Assembly (NCBI GenBank): GCA_023053575.1
Contig: JAKZAP010000005.1
Span: forward strand, 4,712,001-4,776,000
DNA length: 64,000 bases
Direction of reading: 5' to 3'
From: Branchinecta lynchi
Lineage: Eukaryota; Arthropoda; Branchiopoda; Anostraca; Branchinectidae
This document shows, one piece after another, positions 52,492 through 64,000 of the stretch (within the stretch, counting starts at the first letter, position 1; each line of letters begins with the position of its first letter). The position numbers and the translations under genes are program-made. Under the pieces are notes generated by a model. That model was given only the letters and a program-made list of their open reading frames with translations, ran no database searches and had not been told where the DNA came from.

Positions 52492-53705
52492 CAGGGGCGG
52501 TTATCAGCTCTGTGGTGCTGAAAACAGGCTGATTTTCAAAAATGTGTGCAAAAATCTCCTTATCTCACAAAGAAACAGGTTTATTTTATTTTATTTTTTG
52601 AAATGGCTTTGTCCCCGTCATACAGACTTTGTAAGCACTGTATGACAGGCCTGATGCACTATTTTTTTGTAGTCTCAGTTCAAAGTGGAAGCACTACCAC
52701 GTACTTACTTCCGTTAAATTGTCCCACTCCGTTTGCGAGCTATCGGGGCGCGGACAGATATGTGATATAGAGTAGGCAGCCTTTAAAATGTTCGCAAAAC
52801 TTTACCGATTTCATAGTCGCCTACTCGCTACCTGGTACGCTACTCTATATGACTAAGTCCAAAACACGCCAGTGATTCTCAGGAAGAAGGAGCAAACGTG
52901 TCCGTAACGACTCAAACTCAAATGACTCAAATTCCGAGTCAGCGCAGCTGTGACACCGTTTCTTCCTTTCTTCCACAGGACCCGGAGATTCTGCATCGGA
53001 AGGGAGAGATAGTCATCAAGTGTATTTAGTGAGGTGTTAGGCCTAAGATTTCTGCCACCTTATGAACTAAAAATTACAGAAAAAGGTCGGATTATAAAAA
53101 AATTGCTTGCGGCGCCGAGTTTAAATTTGTTTTGGGTACATACGGTAAAATCTGCTACTTGGGATCTGAGCCACGTTAAAAGCAAGAGTTTGTGTAGGAA
53201 GTAGTCGAATATTGCAGAATTGAAGAAAGGCCGATTGAACAGATTTTGCCTGCGGCTCTTTCGTCTTACCTCGTCTTACCCCCTTACCTCTTACCCTACT
53301 TCTATTTATGATTTAGGTGCGGTTTTAAGCTTGAGATTCGAGGTCTAAGCTACATTAAAAGCGCAGCTTAAGCTTAAAGGTAGGAGTTATACAGTAGTAG
53401 TTGAATTCTGCTCGGATTAAAAAAATTTCGCCTGCGGCGCTTATTGTAGTTTGTCTTCAGTAGATATGTCAGCATCTGGTACAGAGGCTTGCCTTCTCTC
53501 CAGCGAAATTTAATGTGAACAGCATCGTATAATTCATGATACTTATTTGTTTATTATTTTATTACTATACAATTGCATTTTCCGTAACGTTTTAGAAACG
53601 ATGACGTTAATATTTTCTGAGCCTGCTGGTGCTGTATTTTAGCCAGTCGTATATTTTGAAGTCCTAACCCCCCCCCCCATGCCCAAGTCCTTCGAAGCGC
53701 CCCTG
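52492..53705 (+). repeat. Family 3 element, copy 2
   Basis: CAGGGGCGG at the left and GCGCCCCTG at the right, with the same GCCTGCGGC-containing body as copy 1 and a shorter first half. Confidence 0.75.
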
Positions 53706-54679
53706 ATTTCGTTAAAAAATGGAGGATGCTGAGTATCTGGAAATTCTGGAATACAAAAATGATTTTTTCAAAGTTAAATGTAAATATTGTGACTGACTGC
53801 TGTTTGCTTGTCAACTGTCTGTATTCGGGGAATTTTTTGTTGTATAATGGGTCAAGAACTTTTTGTAGCTGTGGGTTGTGGTGTGACTGGTGTGTCCAGA
53901 AGAGCATACTCGGTTAGTTAGCACACTCGTTTAAAACCAGGAAGTAAGTTGTTTTTTGGATTGCCAGAGTAGTCCCCAGACCGTAAAATAGAGGTATGTT
54001 TGTTTGTGCAGCTTAAAAGGCGTTGTTGCTGTTCGAACCCACAGGCCAAAGTCTATGGCAAAAAGTGTGCAAAAACGCCTCATTAGCACACAGGCCAACT
54101 GCTACGGTTCAGTCCACAGGAATGCAAAAACGCAGCTATTGTCCCTAAAAATATAAGAGAACCCGAATAAAAATGGTCCAAGCCATATGGTTGCCAGCCT
54201 CCACGTTCATTAGTATGCAACAGTTGTGTAGGTTGGATTAGGGAAAAGTTCTGATTTGAGTTAGGGAAAGCTTGGGTCCCAAGAAAATGCCCAAAACAAG
54301 CCCACTTTCCTGCACCAAGCCAGCCGCTAAAATCGTCAGCCCCAGCCAACAGAAACAAGCCCAAGGGAAACAATCCCATCTGGCAACACTGTTTGGGATT
54401 ATTAGATATCGGGAAAGATCCATCGATACGTCGAACCAAATATCGATATCGGATAGATTTTTTTTTTAGATTAGATATGGAGTTTATTGGAAAAAAATAC
54501 TAAGAACTACAAAACCCTCCAGAAGTTTCCACTTGTTAAGAGGTTTAACAAACCCCCTTTGAAAAATGAACCTACATTACACTGTAAGAGAGAGAGAAAT
54601 AAGAAAAAAGAGAGGAACGTAACGAATCGTAACGTAAATATCGATTTAGAAAACATTTGTAAGTAATCCAACACAATAG
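53706..54679. other. Unassigned intergenic DNA
   Basis: No coding pattern. Around 54270-54400 a stretch with AGAAACAAGCCCAAGG words also occurs near 49520-49560, so it is another dispersed repeat. Confidence 0.4.
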
Positions 54680-56900
54680 CAGGGGCGGTTCAAAGGTCTT
54701 GGGCATGGGGCCGTGATGACCTCAAAATATACGACTGGCAAAAAACACAGCACCACAGGGGCAAGAAATATTAACGTCATAAGTTTTCAAACGTGAAGGA
54801 AAATGCCATTGAAGTAATAAATAATAAACAAATAAGTAACATGAATTAGATGATGCCGTTCTTATCAAATTTTGCTGGAAAGAAGACAAGCCTCGGTACC
54901 GGCTGACATATACACCCAGGACAAACTTAAAGTGAGCGCCACAGGCGAAAATTTTCCAACCCGAAAAAAATTCAACTATCTATACAACTTCTACCTTTTA
55001 GTGCAGCTTAGACCCCAAATCTCAAGCTTAAAATTGCACCTGAATGATGCACATTTCAACAAAACCAAAATAGGGTAAGACTACGAAAGAGCCACAGGTA
55101 AAAAAAAAAAAAAAAAAAAAATTAAATCGGCCTTCATTCGGAAAAATTCGACTACTTCCCACAGAAACTTTTGCTTTTCACGTGGCTCAGATCCAAAGCA
55201 GCAACTTTTAACGCATGCACCCAAGACAGACCACCGCAGGCGATTTTTTGTAATCAGATCTTTTACTAGCATTGTTAGCTTTTAAGTTGGCTTTTAAGCC
55301 TTAAACTTTCTAATTATGGGCCATTCAACCAGATAGCGAGTAGGCTACTATGAATGACGTTGCAGGGAAAGTTTTGGGAAACATTTACGATCAGAGTCTT
55401 TTTCGGATTCCAAACGAAAGCTAGGGCTGCCTACGATATCACAAATCTATCCATGCCCCGATAACTCCCAAACGGAGTGAGATTTTTCCCGGAAGTTACC
55501 CGTGGTAGGGCTTCAACTTTGAATTTAGACAAAAACAAAAATAGTGCAATCGTCAGGGCCGTCATACAGTGCTTACAAACCTATTTATGTTCAAACCTCA
55601 CTCCGCGAGCCATTTAAAACAAGACCAAAGGTTTCGATGGGATCCCAAAAATTCAATATTTGATCCAGACAATTGGGTCTTGTCTTCGCCAGATCCAGTC
55701 TTCGCCAGACTCCTTGAACATTTTTACTATTAAAATTCAAAAACTGATTAATCATCTGAGAAAAACAAGTTCAGGTATTGAATCAGCATGTGTGTTTACC
55801 CCTATAAGCCATCTCTGTTTTGACGAAAACTTCCTGCCACTTCTGCCAATTTCCCGGTTTCGGCCGAATTCCGGAATTACTTTTTCTGCGAAAAAAGAAA
55901 GCTCAGAAACGAACTCAGCGTATCTTCTTTTCCCAATACTGAACATCTAATCAACTTCAAATAAAAATTCATCTTATAACAAATTTTCCGGCTCGAGCCG
56001 GATTCCCGTCGAACTATATGTTCGGGTAAAAAATGAATGTCATACACGGATTCACTATCTCTTTACCCCTAAATCGAATATCTAATCAACTACAAATAAA
56101 ATTCTAACTTTTAACAATTTTCGGTTTTGGCCGGGTTCCGGGCGAACTACTTGTCTGGGTAGAAAATTGTTTTCACATAAGTGTTCAGCATGTCTTCTTA
56201 CCCCTAAATCGAACATCTAGTCAACTCCAAATAAAACTTTTACTTTTAACAAACTTTCCGGTTTTGGCCAGACTCCGGGCGAACTACTTTTCCGATGACA
56301 AAATGGTTTTCACCGTCGTGTTCAACAGGTCTTCTTACCCCATAATCGACTATCACATAATTATCTGTTTAAAAATATTTAATTTGCCCCTTAATCTAAA
56401 AACCATCCCCAACCCCTAAATGTAGGGCTAAATAGCCCATCTACGAACTTGACCTTACTCTTGACCCAAAGAGTCCTCACACCAAGTTTCATCAAAATAT
56501 CTCATTCTCTTCGAGAGTTACAGTGCGCACAGACGGACGGACGGACAGACGGATAGACGGACAGACGGACAACTTTTGCGATGTCATAGGTATCCCTCCA
56601 CTTACGTTTTGGGATCCCAAAAATACAGACCTATTTCTTCTTAAGATGAGGATATTTTTGCACAAAACCAGTTAGATAATGTTGAAACGTTAACCTTATT
56701 TTTGTCACTCTGACAAGTTCGAAACATACGACTGTCATTCTAACAAGCTCAAAACATGCGATATTTTGTAACGTAATGACTTTAGAAAATATCTGTGCAA
56801 CCATGCGACCAAAATAGGTCATTCGCTGTCGAAATTGACCTAACTGCTTCCTGGGGCAAGCTCAAAACTTACGACTGTCTTCAGGGAAAACTAGACCTAC
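54680..56900 (-). repeat. Family 3 element, reverse copy, with a family 1 element inside
   Basis: It starts CAGGGGCGGTTCAAAGG and reads as the reverse complement of the right part of the copy ending at 60101. The family 1 element at 55636-56628 interrupts it; the first-half words (GACAAGTTCGAAACATACGA) resume at 56700. Confidence 0.7.
55636..56628 (-). repeat. Dispersed element with 137-bp monomers (family 1), copy D
   Basis: TGGGATCCCAAAAAT bounds both ends; a GACGGACGGACAGACGG block is at 56533. Confidence 0.85.
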
Positions 56901-58299
56901 GTTACCTGAAGTGTTGCGGCAACCTTTGTCCGGCTTCGCCGACTAAACTGTCGTGAGAGTAACACTTTGGTTTTGTTTCTTTGCTGTCCGTTAAATGCTA
57001 AAATTGTCAACTTATCAAAGCTTTTCAAACGGTATGTACTAAGAAGAACACAATCAGTAATCACATGATCAAAGGATATTCTTCAGCGTTGTAACAACAA
57101 CAACAAAAGAATATCGGAAGAAGGGACTAAATTGACTTTGCAGTCAGTTGAACTTTATCCTTTTCAATCATAGACATCGTGACGGATGAAAACTTGGAAC
57201 AATATCTTATATAATCTAGTTGGTATTACAAAGATATCCGTAACTTTTCTTACTTATTACGAAACTACCTCATTGTTTTACATTATCGTTTGTACCCGTT
57301 GCGTAAACACTTAATCCTAGGTTACAACGACCAGTGCCGTCTTTTAGTGTTTGTGGACCCTAGGCCATCCATGAGTTTTTGGCCCCTTTTCATGAATCAA
57401 AAACGTAAAAACGCCAGCACATTAGCACACACGATTCTTGGTCGAGACACACTGGTCACAGATGAGCATAATTTCTGTAACATAAATGACGGTGCACCTC
57501 GGTCATAGTGAAGAACGGCTAGCAACCGTAGCCTGATTTCTCAACAATATATACTGGCGCTTGGCCTCTCGTTTTCCTCACCCCCCCCCCGCATAGGCCT
57601 AACCGGCCTAAGGGTTAAGACGGCACTGACAACGATAGACCATCGATACAAACTTTCTTACTGTCAGATTTATAGAAATCGAATACAATGTGACCAATTT
57701 GCACAAACTTCTAGCCCCTCGTGAACCGATTCTTCTTACAAGTCCCTATCCCGTGATTGATGTGAAATCCGCCGTAAACAAATAATGGGTACACCAGCTA
57801 GAAAAAGTTGCAAACCCGTCATCGCTGAAGATGATTGTAGCATAACGGCCGATTCTTACTTACAAGTCCCTTGCATGTCTTACAGTTGGGAACCAAATTG
57901 TTCTTATCATCGAATACACGGGAAACAAATAAGAAGTACACCAATTAACAAAAGTTACAAACCCTTCATTGCCAAAGAAGATTATGAGCTAACAGCCGAC
58001 TGTTGCTTACAAGTCCCCTGCATGTCTCACAATTTCACCTATTTTTCAATCGACCTATTTTTTTCGGCTATTTTCAATCGACCTATTTTCGGTTTCAATG
58101 TGTAGCCTACCTTACTACTGAGGTTGTCAACCCCTTGAAACTTTCAAACTGGTATATCTCATGAAGGAATTTTTGTGCCACAAAATGAATGAGATATACT
58201 TTGATCAGCTCATCAAGAGCTATCGATTGCCGTCGGAAAAAAAATCGATCTGTCTTAGTTCAAAAGTTGACTTTTTTGCCGTAGGCCAACTTCCTTAGT
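56901..58299. other. Unassigned intergenic DNA
   Basis: At 57785-58050 two imperfect tandem units of about 125 bp give an open frame by chance (ACAAGTCCC...GCATGTCT in each). A 10-base C run lies near 57582. No gene identified. Confidence 0.4.
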
Positions 58300-59050
58300 T
58301 TTTGGGATTCCAAAATGGAAGTGGAGGGTCCGTCTGTCCGTCCGTCCGTCTGTAAGCACGATAACTCTCGAAGGGAATGAGACATTTTGAAGAAACTTGG
58401 TGTGAGGGTTTTTGGGGCATCGGACGGGTGAAGTTCGTAGATGAGCTTTGTAGCCTTACGTTTAGGGGCGGGGGTTCAAATTAAGGGGCAAACAAAATAA
58501 TTTGAAACAGCTAATGTGATAGTCGATTATGGGGTAAGAAGACATGGAATCCGATGATGAAAACCGTTTTCTCGCCGGGCAAAAATTTCGTCCGGAATCT
58601 GACAAAAAACGGAGAGTTTGTTAAAAGTAAGATTTTTATTTGATGTTGATTAGATGTTCGATTTAAAGATAAGAAGACTTGCTGAACACTTTGGTGAAAA
58701 CCGTTTCTACCCGGACAAGTAGTTCGTCCGAAATCCGGCCAAAACCGGAAAATTCGCTAAAAGTAAAAGTTTTATTTGTAGTTGATTAGAAACTCGGTTT
58801 CAGGGTAAGAAGAATACGGTAAGAAAGAAGATACGCTGAGTTCTTTTCTTAGCTTTCTTTTTTCACCGGACAAGTAGTTCCGGAGTTCGGTCGAAACCGG
58901 AAAATTGGCAGAAGTAAAGCGGGAAGTTTTTTTCAAAATAAATATGACTTATAGGGCAAACACACATGCTGAATCCATATCTGAACTTGGTTTTCGGAGA
59001 TGATTAGCTACTTGGCCTTAATCTGTTTCTGAATTTTGATATTAAAAATG
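58300..59050 (+). repeat. Dispersed element with 137-bp monomers (family 1), copy E, truncated
   Basis: It starts TTTTGGGATTCCAAAATGG, continues with GTCCGTCTGTCC and monomers, and loses its far end, where family 3 sequence begins. Confidence 0.75.
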
Positions 59051-60101
59051 TTTAAGGAGTCTGGCGAAGACCTTGAAAATTAACCGTTTCTTGTCGTGTT
59101 TTATGAAGAGATTTTCTAGTCGTCTATTAGAGACAGTCGTAATTTTTGAGCTTGCCATATAAGGAGTCATTACGTTAAGGATTGTCGCGTGTTTTGAGCT
59201 TGTTAGAATGACAGTCGTATGTTTCGAACTTGTCAGAGTGACATGAATGCCATTACCAGTTTTCACTTTGATGCGCTGAAAACAGGCTGATTTTCGAAAA
59301 TTCGCCTGCGGCGCGACTTTTCAACATGATCCTACCTGGTGCAATCACCGCCTGATGATTCCAATACTTTTTGTGTAGTCTAAATTCAAAGTGGAAGTAG
59401 AACCACGTACCAACTTCCGGGAAAATATCCCACTCCGTTTGCGAGTTATCGGGACACTGACAGATACGTCAGTGCATACCGTAGTAGGCAGCCTTTAAAA
59501 TGTTGCGCCGTCTTTCATAGTCACCTACTCGCTATCTGTATCGGCCTGTAATTTAGGTAAGGTGTCAAAGGCCTAAGATTTCAGCCACCCTAAAAGCTAG
59601 AAATGGAAGAAAAAGGTTGGATTACAAAAAATCGCCTGCGGTGCCGAGTTTAGATTTGTCTTAGGTACATATGGTAAAAGCTGCTGCTTTGGATCTGAGC
59701 CATGTTTAAAGCAAGAGTCGAATATTGCCAAATACATGCGGATTTAACAAATTTTGCCTGCGGCTCTTTCGTAGTCCTACCAATTTCTATGCGGTTGAAG
59801 TGTGCATCATTTATGTGCGGTTTTAAGCTTGAGATTTGGAGTCTAAGCTACATAAAGGAGTAGATGAATTTCGCCTGCCGCGTTCACTTTAGTTTGTCGT
59901 GAGTACTTCGCTGGACAAAACCGATTTGTCCAGCTTATATATTACTTATTTTTTTATTATTTATTACTACAATGGCATTCTCCGAAACGTTTTAGAACTT
60001 ATAATTTTAATATTTCTTGGGCCTGCTGGTGCTGTGTTTTTAGCCAGTCGTATATTTTGAAGTCCTCACCCCCCATGCTCAAGCCCTTCGAACCGCCCCT
60101 G
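59051..60101 (+). repeat. Family 3 element, forward copy
   Basis: It ends CTTCGAACCGCCCCTG and is the mirror of 54680-55620. Together with that copy it forms a large inverted pair with a family 1 element on each inner side. Confidence 0.75.
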
Positions 60102-60323
60102 TCTACAGCCATCCACGCTAAAACGTCTCCTATCTCTCCTTACCGATTCAAAATCGCTATGTACCTACCGGAAGAGCCAAAAGCGTCACCGCAGCTGTTC
60201 CCAAGGGATCACCGTAATCGGTTGACACAGGATTTAAGTGTTTGAGTTCGAGTCGCTAGGGCGACGTTTTCTCGGTGTTCCAGAGAATCACTGACGTGTT
60301 TTCGTTTTGGTCATATAGAGCGT

Positions 60324-60835
60324 GCTCCACCCTTCTAACAATAGTAACTATTGGTTACTATTTTTGTTCTATCCTCGTAAAAAGTTACTACGCTGTCCGT
60401 TCCAACCTTCTCGAAACAGTAACTCATGCTCGGGAGCGTGGTAACTACGCGTTTCTATAACGTGATGGCTCGGATTCGCCCGTGGCATGATATTCTGCTG
60501 GAAAATAGAATAATCGTTCCAGCCTTGACGACAAAAAGCCAGAATTCGTGACCTCATGAGAAGTAACTACGGCAAGTAGGTTGGAACACGTTCATGAATT
60601 CTGACTTTTTGGCGTAAAGGCTGGAATATATTTTTCTAGTATCCGCAAAATATCGTGCCACGGGTAAATCCGGCCAATTGCACCAGAGAGATCCGTAGTT
60701 ACCAATCTTACTACGCTCCCGAGCGTAGTCAGCAAATAGTTACTATTTCAAGGTTGGAACGATCAACGTAGTAACTTTTCACGAAGTTGGAATGAAGATA
60801 GTAACCAATAGTTACTATTGTTAGAAAAGTGGAGC
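60324..60835. mobile_element. 512-bp foldback element upstream of the disulfide isomerase gene
   Basis: The outer arms GCTCCACCCTTCTAACAATA and, inverted, GCTCCACTTTTCTAACAATA continue as GTAACTATTGGTTACTA on both sides. Further inward ACGCTCCCGAGCGTAGT and GCCAGAATTCGTGA/TCATGAATTCTGAC-type words mirror each other, so most of the element folds back. No coding frame. It ends 260 bp before the start codon at 61096. Confidence 0.8.
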
Positions 60836-61095
60836 CTTTCTCTTGTGGTCCTTTCACCTGCCGATGCAACGCTTATCACGCCATCTGTTACATTCGGGTA
60901 TCTCATGAAGCTGAATATTCTTCAACATGATCAGCGCCGGCTTCTAATAGCCAATCAGAAGCGGTCACCTCAACATTCTTCCACGTTTACGGTCTCCGTC
61001 TTGCGTTCCTTCATCTGACTTCAGAGAGACCAAACAAGGAAAGTAGCCAATTCAAAACGAAGGCTGTTCTTTCCTTGTCTTTACTGAACGTAGCA
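60836..61095 (+). promoter_or_regulatory. Presumed promoter and 5' UTR of the disulfide isomerase gene
   Basis: It contains AGCCAATCAGA (CCAAT box, 60949-60959) and CCACG at about 60982. No TATA box at a convincing distance. The transcription start cannot be placed by eye. Confidence 0.4.
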
Positions 61096-61243
61096 ATGAA
61101 GTGGCTGGTGGCTTTGTGCATTTTGCTGTGTGGAGCTGCCTTTGCTGATGAAGAAATCAAGAAGGATGAAGGGGTACTTGTCCTAGGGAAGAAGAATTTT
61201 GCCAGTGCCATTGGTGACAATGAACATATACTTGTTGAGTTTT
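61096..61243 (+). CDS. P4HB: Protein disulfide isomerase, exon 1
   Basis: ATG at 61096 begins a signal peptide MKWLVALCILLCGAAFA (cleavage probably after residue 17), then DEEIKKDEGVLVLGKKNFAS and AIGDNEHILVEF, the start of the first thioredoxin domain. The exon ends at TTTT|GTAAGT in phase 1, one base into the Tyr codon that in this family precedes APWCGHC. The enzyme forms and shuffles disulfides in the endoplasmic reticulum. The next exon, with the CGHC site, is not in the window. P4HB/PDIA1 is the best fit; another PDI paralogue is possible. Confidence 0.82.
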
Positions 61244-64000
61244 GTAAGTATGCTGTTTGAATGTTCTTTTAGCCTAACGCACAGTACAGTATTCAGTAGA
61301 GGTACCGACCTCAAATTCATATAACCTTGAACTTGGCCTGAAAATCCTGCAAGCAAACTTCTTTACAGTCCTAAATGTATCCTAGGTCATTAAGGCAGAG
61401 GCGTTACTAGCTAAAATGTTTTTGGGGGGGGGGGCAAGGTATTTACCGACTGTTTTCGCAGATGAAAAAGACTAGGCTATTATTGAAAAAAAAAAGGCTG
61501 TTGACAAAAATTCAACTGATTTTAAGAAGAACTACCCCCTCCCTGGTTGTGATGCCCCTTTCTTGACAGTTAGTACTGCACTGTGCCACACTGTACTGCA
61601 GCTTTTTGGGTTGCTACATTTAAAAAAAAAGAAAAGTACAAGATGGACTAATTACAGATCTTGTTGTTGTAAATTCCGGGGATCATTTAGAACGAAACAG
61701 TATTTCTGATTATGTTCCAGGAAATACTTAGTTACTGCTGTTGACTAATAAATACAACGTAAATAAGTATTCTTTTCACTTAAGAAAAAAGAGATCAAAC
61801 AGATGCTTCTTTGACTTAGTTAGTTTTTGGCCGAAAAATAGATGTGACTGATGGCATTTTGCTCTAGCTAGGCTAAGACTCTATTGGGCTCCTAGACTTC
61901 TAAATTATATTTGAAAAAACTGTTTCTGTTTTATTGGTCACGGCACAAGTCCCTTGTGTAAAGTGCCATATATGTATTATTAATCTTGCAGGATTTGCTC
62001 CTGGGATTAATCTTGTCTCTATTGAGATAAGATTATCTCTAATTTGGATTAATCTTATCCCAGTAGAGATAAGAATCCCAGTAGCAAATGCTGAAGTTAA
62101 CTTTAATCCTTAGGCTACTTAGATACACTTTTTACAGTATATTTCGTTCATGGGATGGAGGTAGGCTATAGATGTAAAACGCGAATTTGTAAACGGAAAA
62201 ATTGAATTGAATATTTGCAAAATTGCAATATTCGGAGGCCTCTCAAAAATTGCGGAAATTTCGAAAACTTTAAATATTTCATAAAACTGAAAAATAAAGA
62301 AAAATTGAAAAATGGCGAATATTCACAATTTTCGCAAGGAAAAAAACAATTTTTGGGAGGTTTGTGCCTCAGACAGTACACAATCGTGTCCAGACACCAC
62401 ATGCAGTCATGCCTAAACAGATTATTATGGCCCAAAACGGGATGAATATCAAGTTCGTAAATGCCCCCCCCCCCCCCCTATAACCCTATGTTTAGTGTGA
62501 TAAAAGGGTTAATGGTATGGCCATACAAGCAGTTCGTCAAGAATCCAGCACAAATGGAAAATTGGTAGAAATAATCTGTATCCAATTTGTGGGTAATGCA
62601 GGGTATGGCTTGTGCCGGTTACACATTGCTGAACCTTATTTTTTCGCCGGACAAATATCAAGCCCGGAATCCGGCCATATCGGAAATTCAATAAACGGAA
62701 AGTTTTTTTTGTATACAGTCGATTAGAGGCTGGATCTATCATTTTGCCATAGTAGGGGGGGGGGGGAGGAACTCATAGTGCTCCAGTAAACCTATACTGA
62801 CAGAAAGTTTGTGATATCAGAAAATGAAAGGGGAGTCGGGAAATATTATTTATTATCGTTTCAGATTGACTTTCTGGTCCAAGTCTTGCCAAGAATCTGG
62901 CCTCCGTGAAAAGAATTACCCAACTGATCCCATTAAGGGGCCTTTAAAGGTTGTATTGCAAGTTTACGGGTTCTGGAAATTCGCTAGACCTGAGACCCCA
63001 AAAATATTCTCCTTGGGATCCCACCAAAAACCTTGGGTTTTGTTCTCTGTCTTTACCCAACACATTTTCCCCAATAGAAAGCTAAATTTTGTTGGTAATT
63101 GATGCAAACAATGCAATGCAGCTCCAAACAATATGTACCATAGCCTACATTTGACAGAACCAAGTTTTTCCAATAATTTTGTCATCTAGACAGCAGCGCA
63201 AACCGCCCCAAACGAAGGATTTGTGAATTTCTGACAACATCTTACAAATTGCAAATGTTACTTCTAGTTAGTTTAGAGCAGAGAGATTAAGATCAAAATA
63301 TAGTTGTTTTAATTTTAGAAAACCTTTTTTTTTTGCAATTTTTTACAGTTTCTCGCGAATATTCGCAAAATAAAATTGAGGTATTGAAATTTTACATCTA
63401 CAGATGGGGGGGGGGATGCAAATAGCAAGGTATTCTGAACTGTAACCAACTATTGCATTGGGTGGACAGACAAAACCGAATGCCAAACTAGTTACCGATC
63501 AGTGTCCTGGGTGATGGTCCTGGTCCTGTTTGTTTGTTTCCCTCTTTACATTGATGGTGAGATTGAAGCTTAGGCTAACAGATGAGATTGAAGCTTAGGT
63601 TACCAGATGAACATGACAGTACCATGCTCTGCAGTTACTACCACCTGGTAAAATCCAAGCACAGTGTCAGCTGGTTTGTTCTTGTTTTAATTTGTTCTTA
63701 GTTTTTGCTCACTGTCCCTCTCCGAAGTTCAAACTTCAAACTGAGTTATCATCTAAATACAAAATATTGGATCCTTTCCAAAAAATATGTAACATTGAAA
63801 TGATCAAACAAGAGCTATAATTGTTTTATGTTTGTCATTGCAAAAGGGATGCATCAGCTGAATTTTATTAGAGCTGTATGTTGGACCTTCTTGGCAGTCT
63901 TCTTCAGTCTCGACTATGAACTAGAATCTTTAGTTTGTTTTTCATTAGTTTAATTTTCTTATTTTTGTGGCCTGAGCCCAAAGAGGACCCTTGCCAAGAA
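61244..64000 (+). other. Disulfide isomerase intron 1 (partial)
   Basis: It opens with GTAAGT. It holds a degenerate MITE (about 61985-62140, GGGATTAATCTTGTC words and TTTTTACAGTAT), a degraded family 1 element (about 62500-63045, CCGGAATCCGGCC and CTTGGGATCCC), poly-C and poly-G runs (62464-62478, 62756-62767) and, at the very end, GAGGACCCTTGCCAAGAA, part of the Penelope hammerhead block, cut by the window edge. No coding exon found. Confidence 0.6.

Noticed and set aside
57785..58105. 106-codon open frame as a gene
   Set aside because: It is produced by two imperfect tandem units, with no domain, no splice context and no homology that I recognise.
60952..60986. CCAAT ... CCACG as an ER-stress element for the disulfide isomerase gene
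   Set aside because: The spacing is about 25 bases, not the 9 required for ERSE.

Overview
This is nuclear DNA from an animal, most likely a marine invertebrate; I cannot name the species. Three kinds of evidence support that. Two spliced host genes have metazoan proteins and GT/AG exon borders: a TOM1-type VHS/GAT trafficking adaptor on the minus strand, and the first exon of a protein disulfide isomerase on the plus strand. Almost everything else is transposable elements, many nested in one another. The virus-like element at the left is a Polinton/Maverick, a group found in eukaryotes.

Left part (1-15398): the right-hand half of a Polinton. In order on the plus strand it carries a 5'-truncated protein-primed DNA polymerase B, an array of about 21-bp palindromic repeats, a packaging ATPase, a fibre-like protein, a pX-like core protein, an adenain-type protease, a zinc-ribbon protein, a retroviral-type integrase, a conserved unknown, the penton, a small pVI-like protein, the hexon and a small OB-fold-like protein. 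It ends with a terminus reading 5'-AGTAGTAT inward. A second polymerase copy lies head-to-head on the minus strand at the left edge. A second right end, holding an intact second copy of the last gene, lies 3 kb further right and is split by a Penelope-like element. Polymerase, pX and integrase carry frame breaks; the other genes are open. Together they would form a virion (hexon, penton, protease, ATPase, minor proteins) plus self-synthesis and integration functions. Nearly every gene starts inside a CTAATAAATG-type motif.

Middle (15.4-49.4 kb): introns of the TOM1-like gene. Six exons in phase, at 49.35, 43.1, 35.8, 27.5, 21.97 and 17.96 kb, run right to left and cover the VHS domain and most of the GAT domain. 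The introns hold: a 6.5-kb non-autonomous LTR retrotransposon with 672-bp LTRs, inside a hAT-like element; a 5'-truncated LINE inside a satellite-bearing element; piggyBac-like (TTAA), hAT-like (8-bp TSD) and TA-flanked MITEs; and several copies of a dispersed element built of 137-bp tandem monomers. Penelope-derived pieces carry hammerhead-ribozyme-like cores, and two of them are only about 150 bp long.

Right part (49.4-64 kb): repeat-rich intergenic DNA with a family ending in CAGGGGCGGTTC, then a 512-bp foldback element in the presumed promoter of the disulfide isomerase gene, its first exon (61096-61243) and the start of its first intron.
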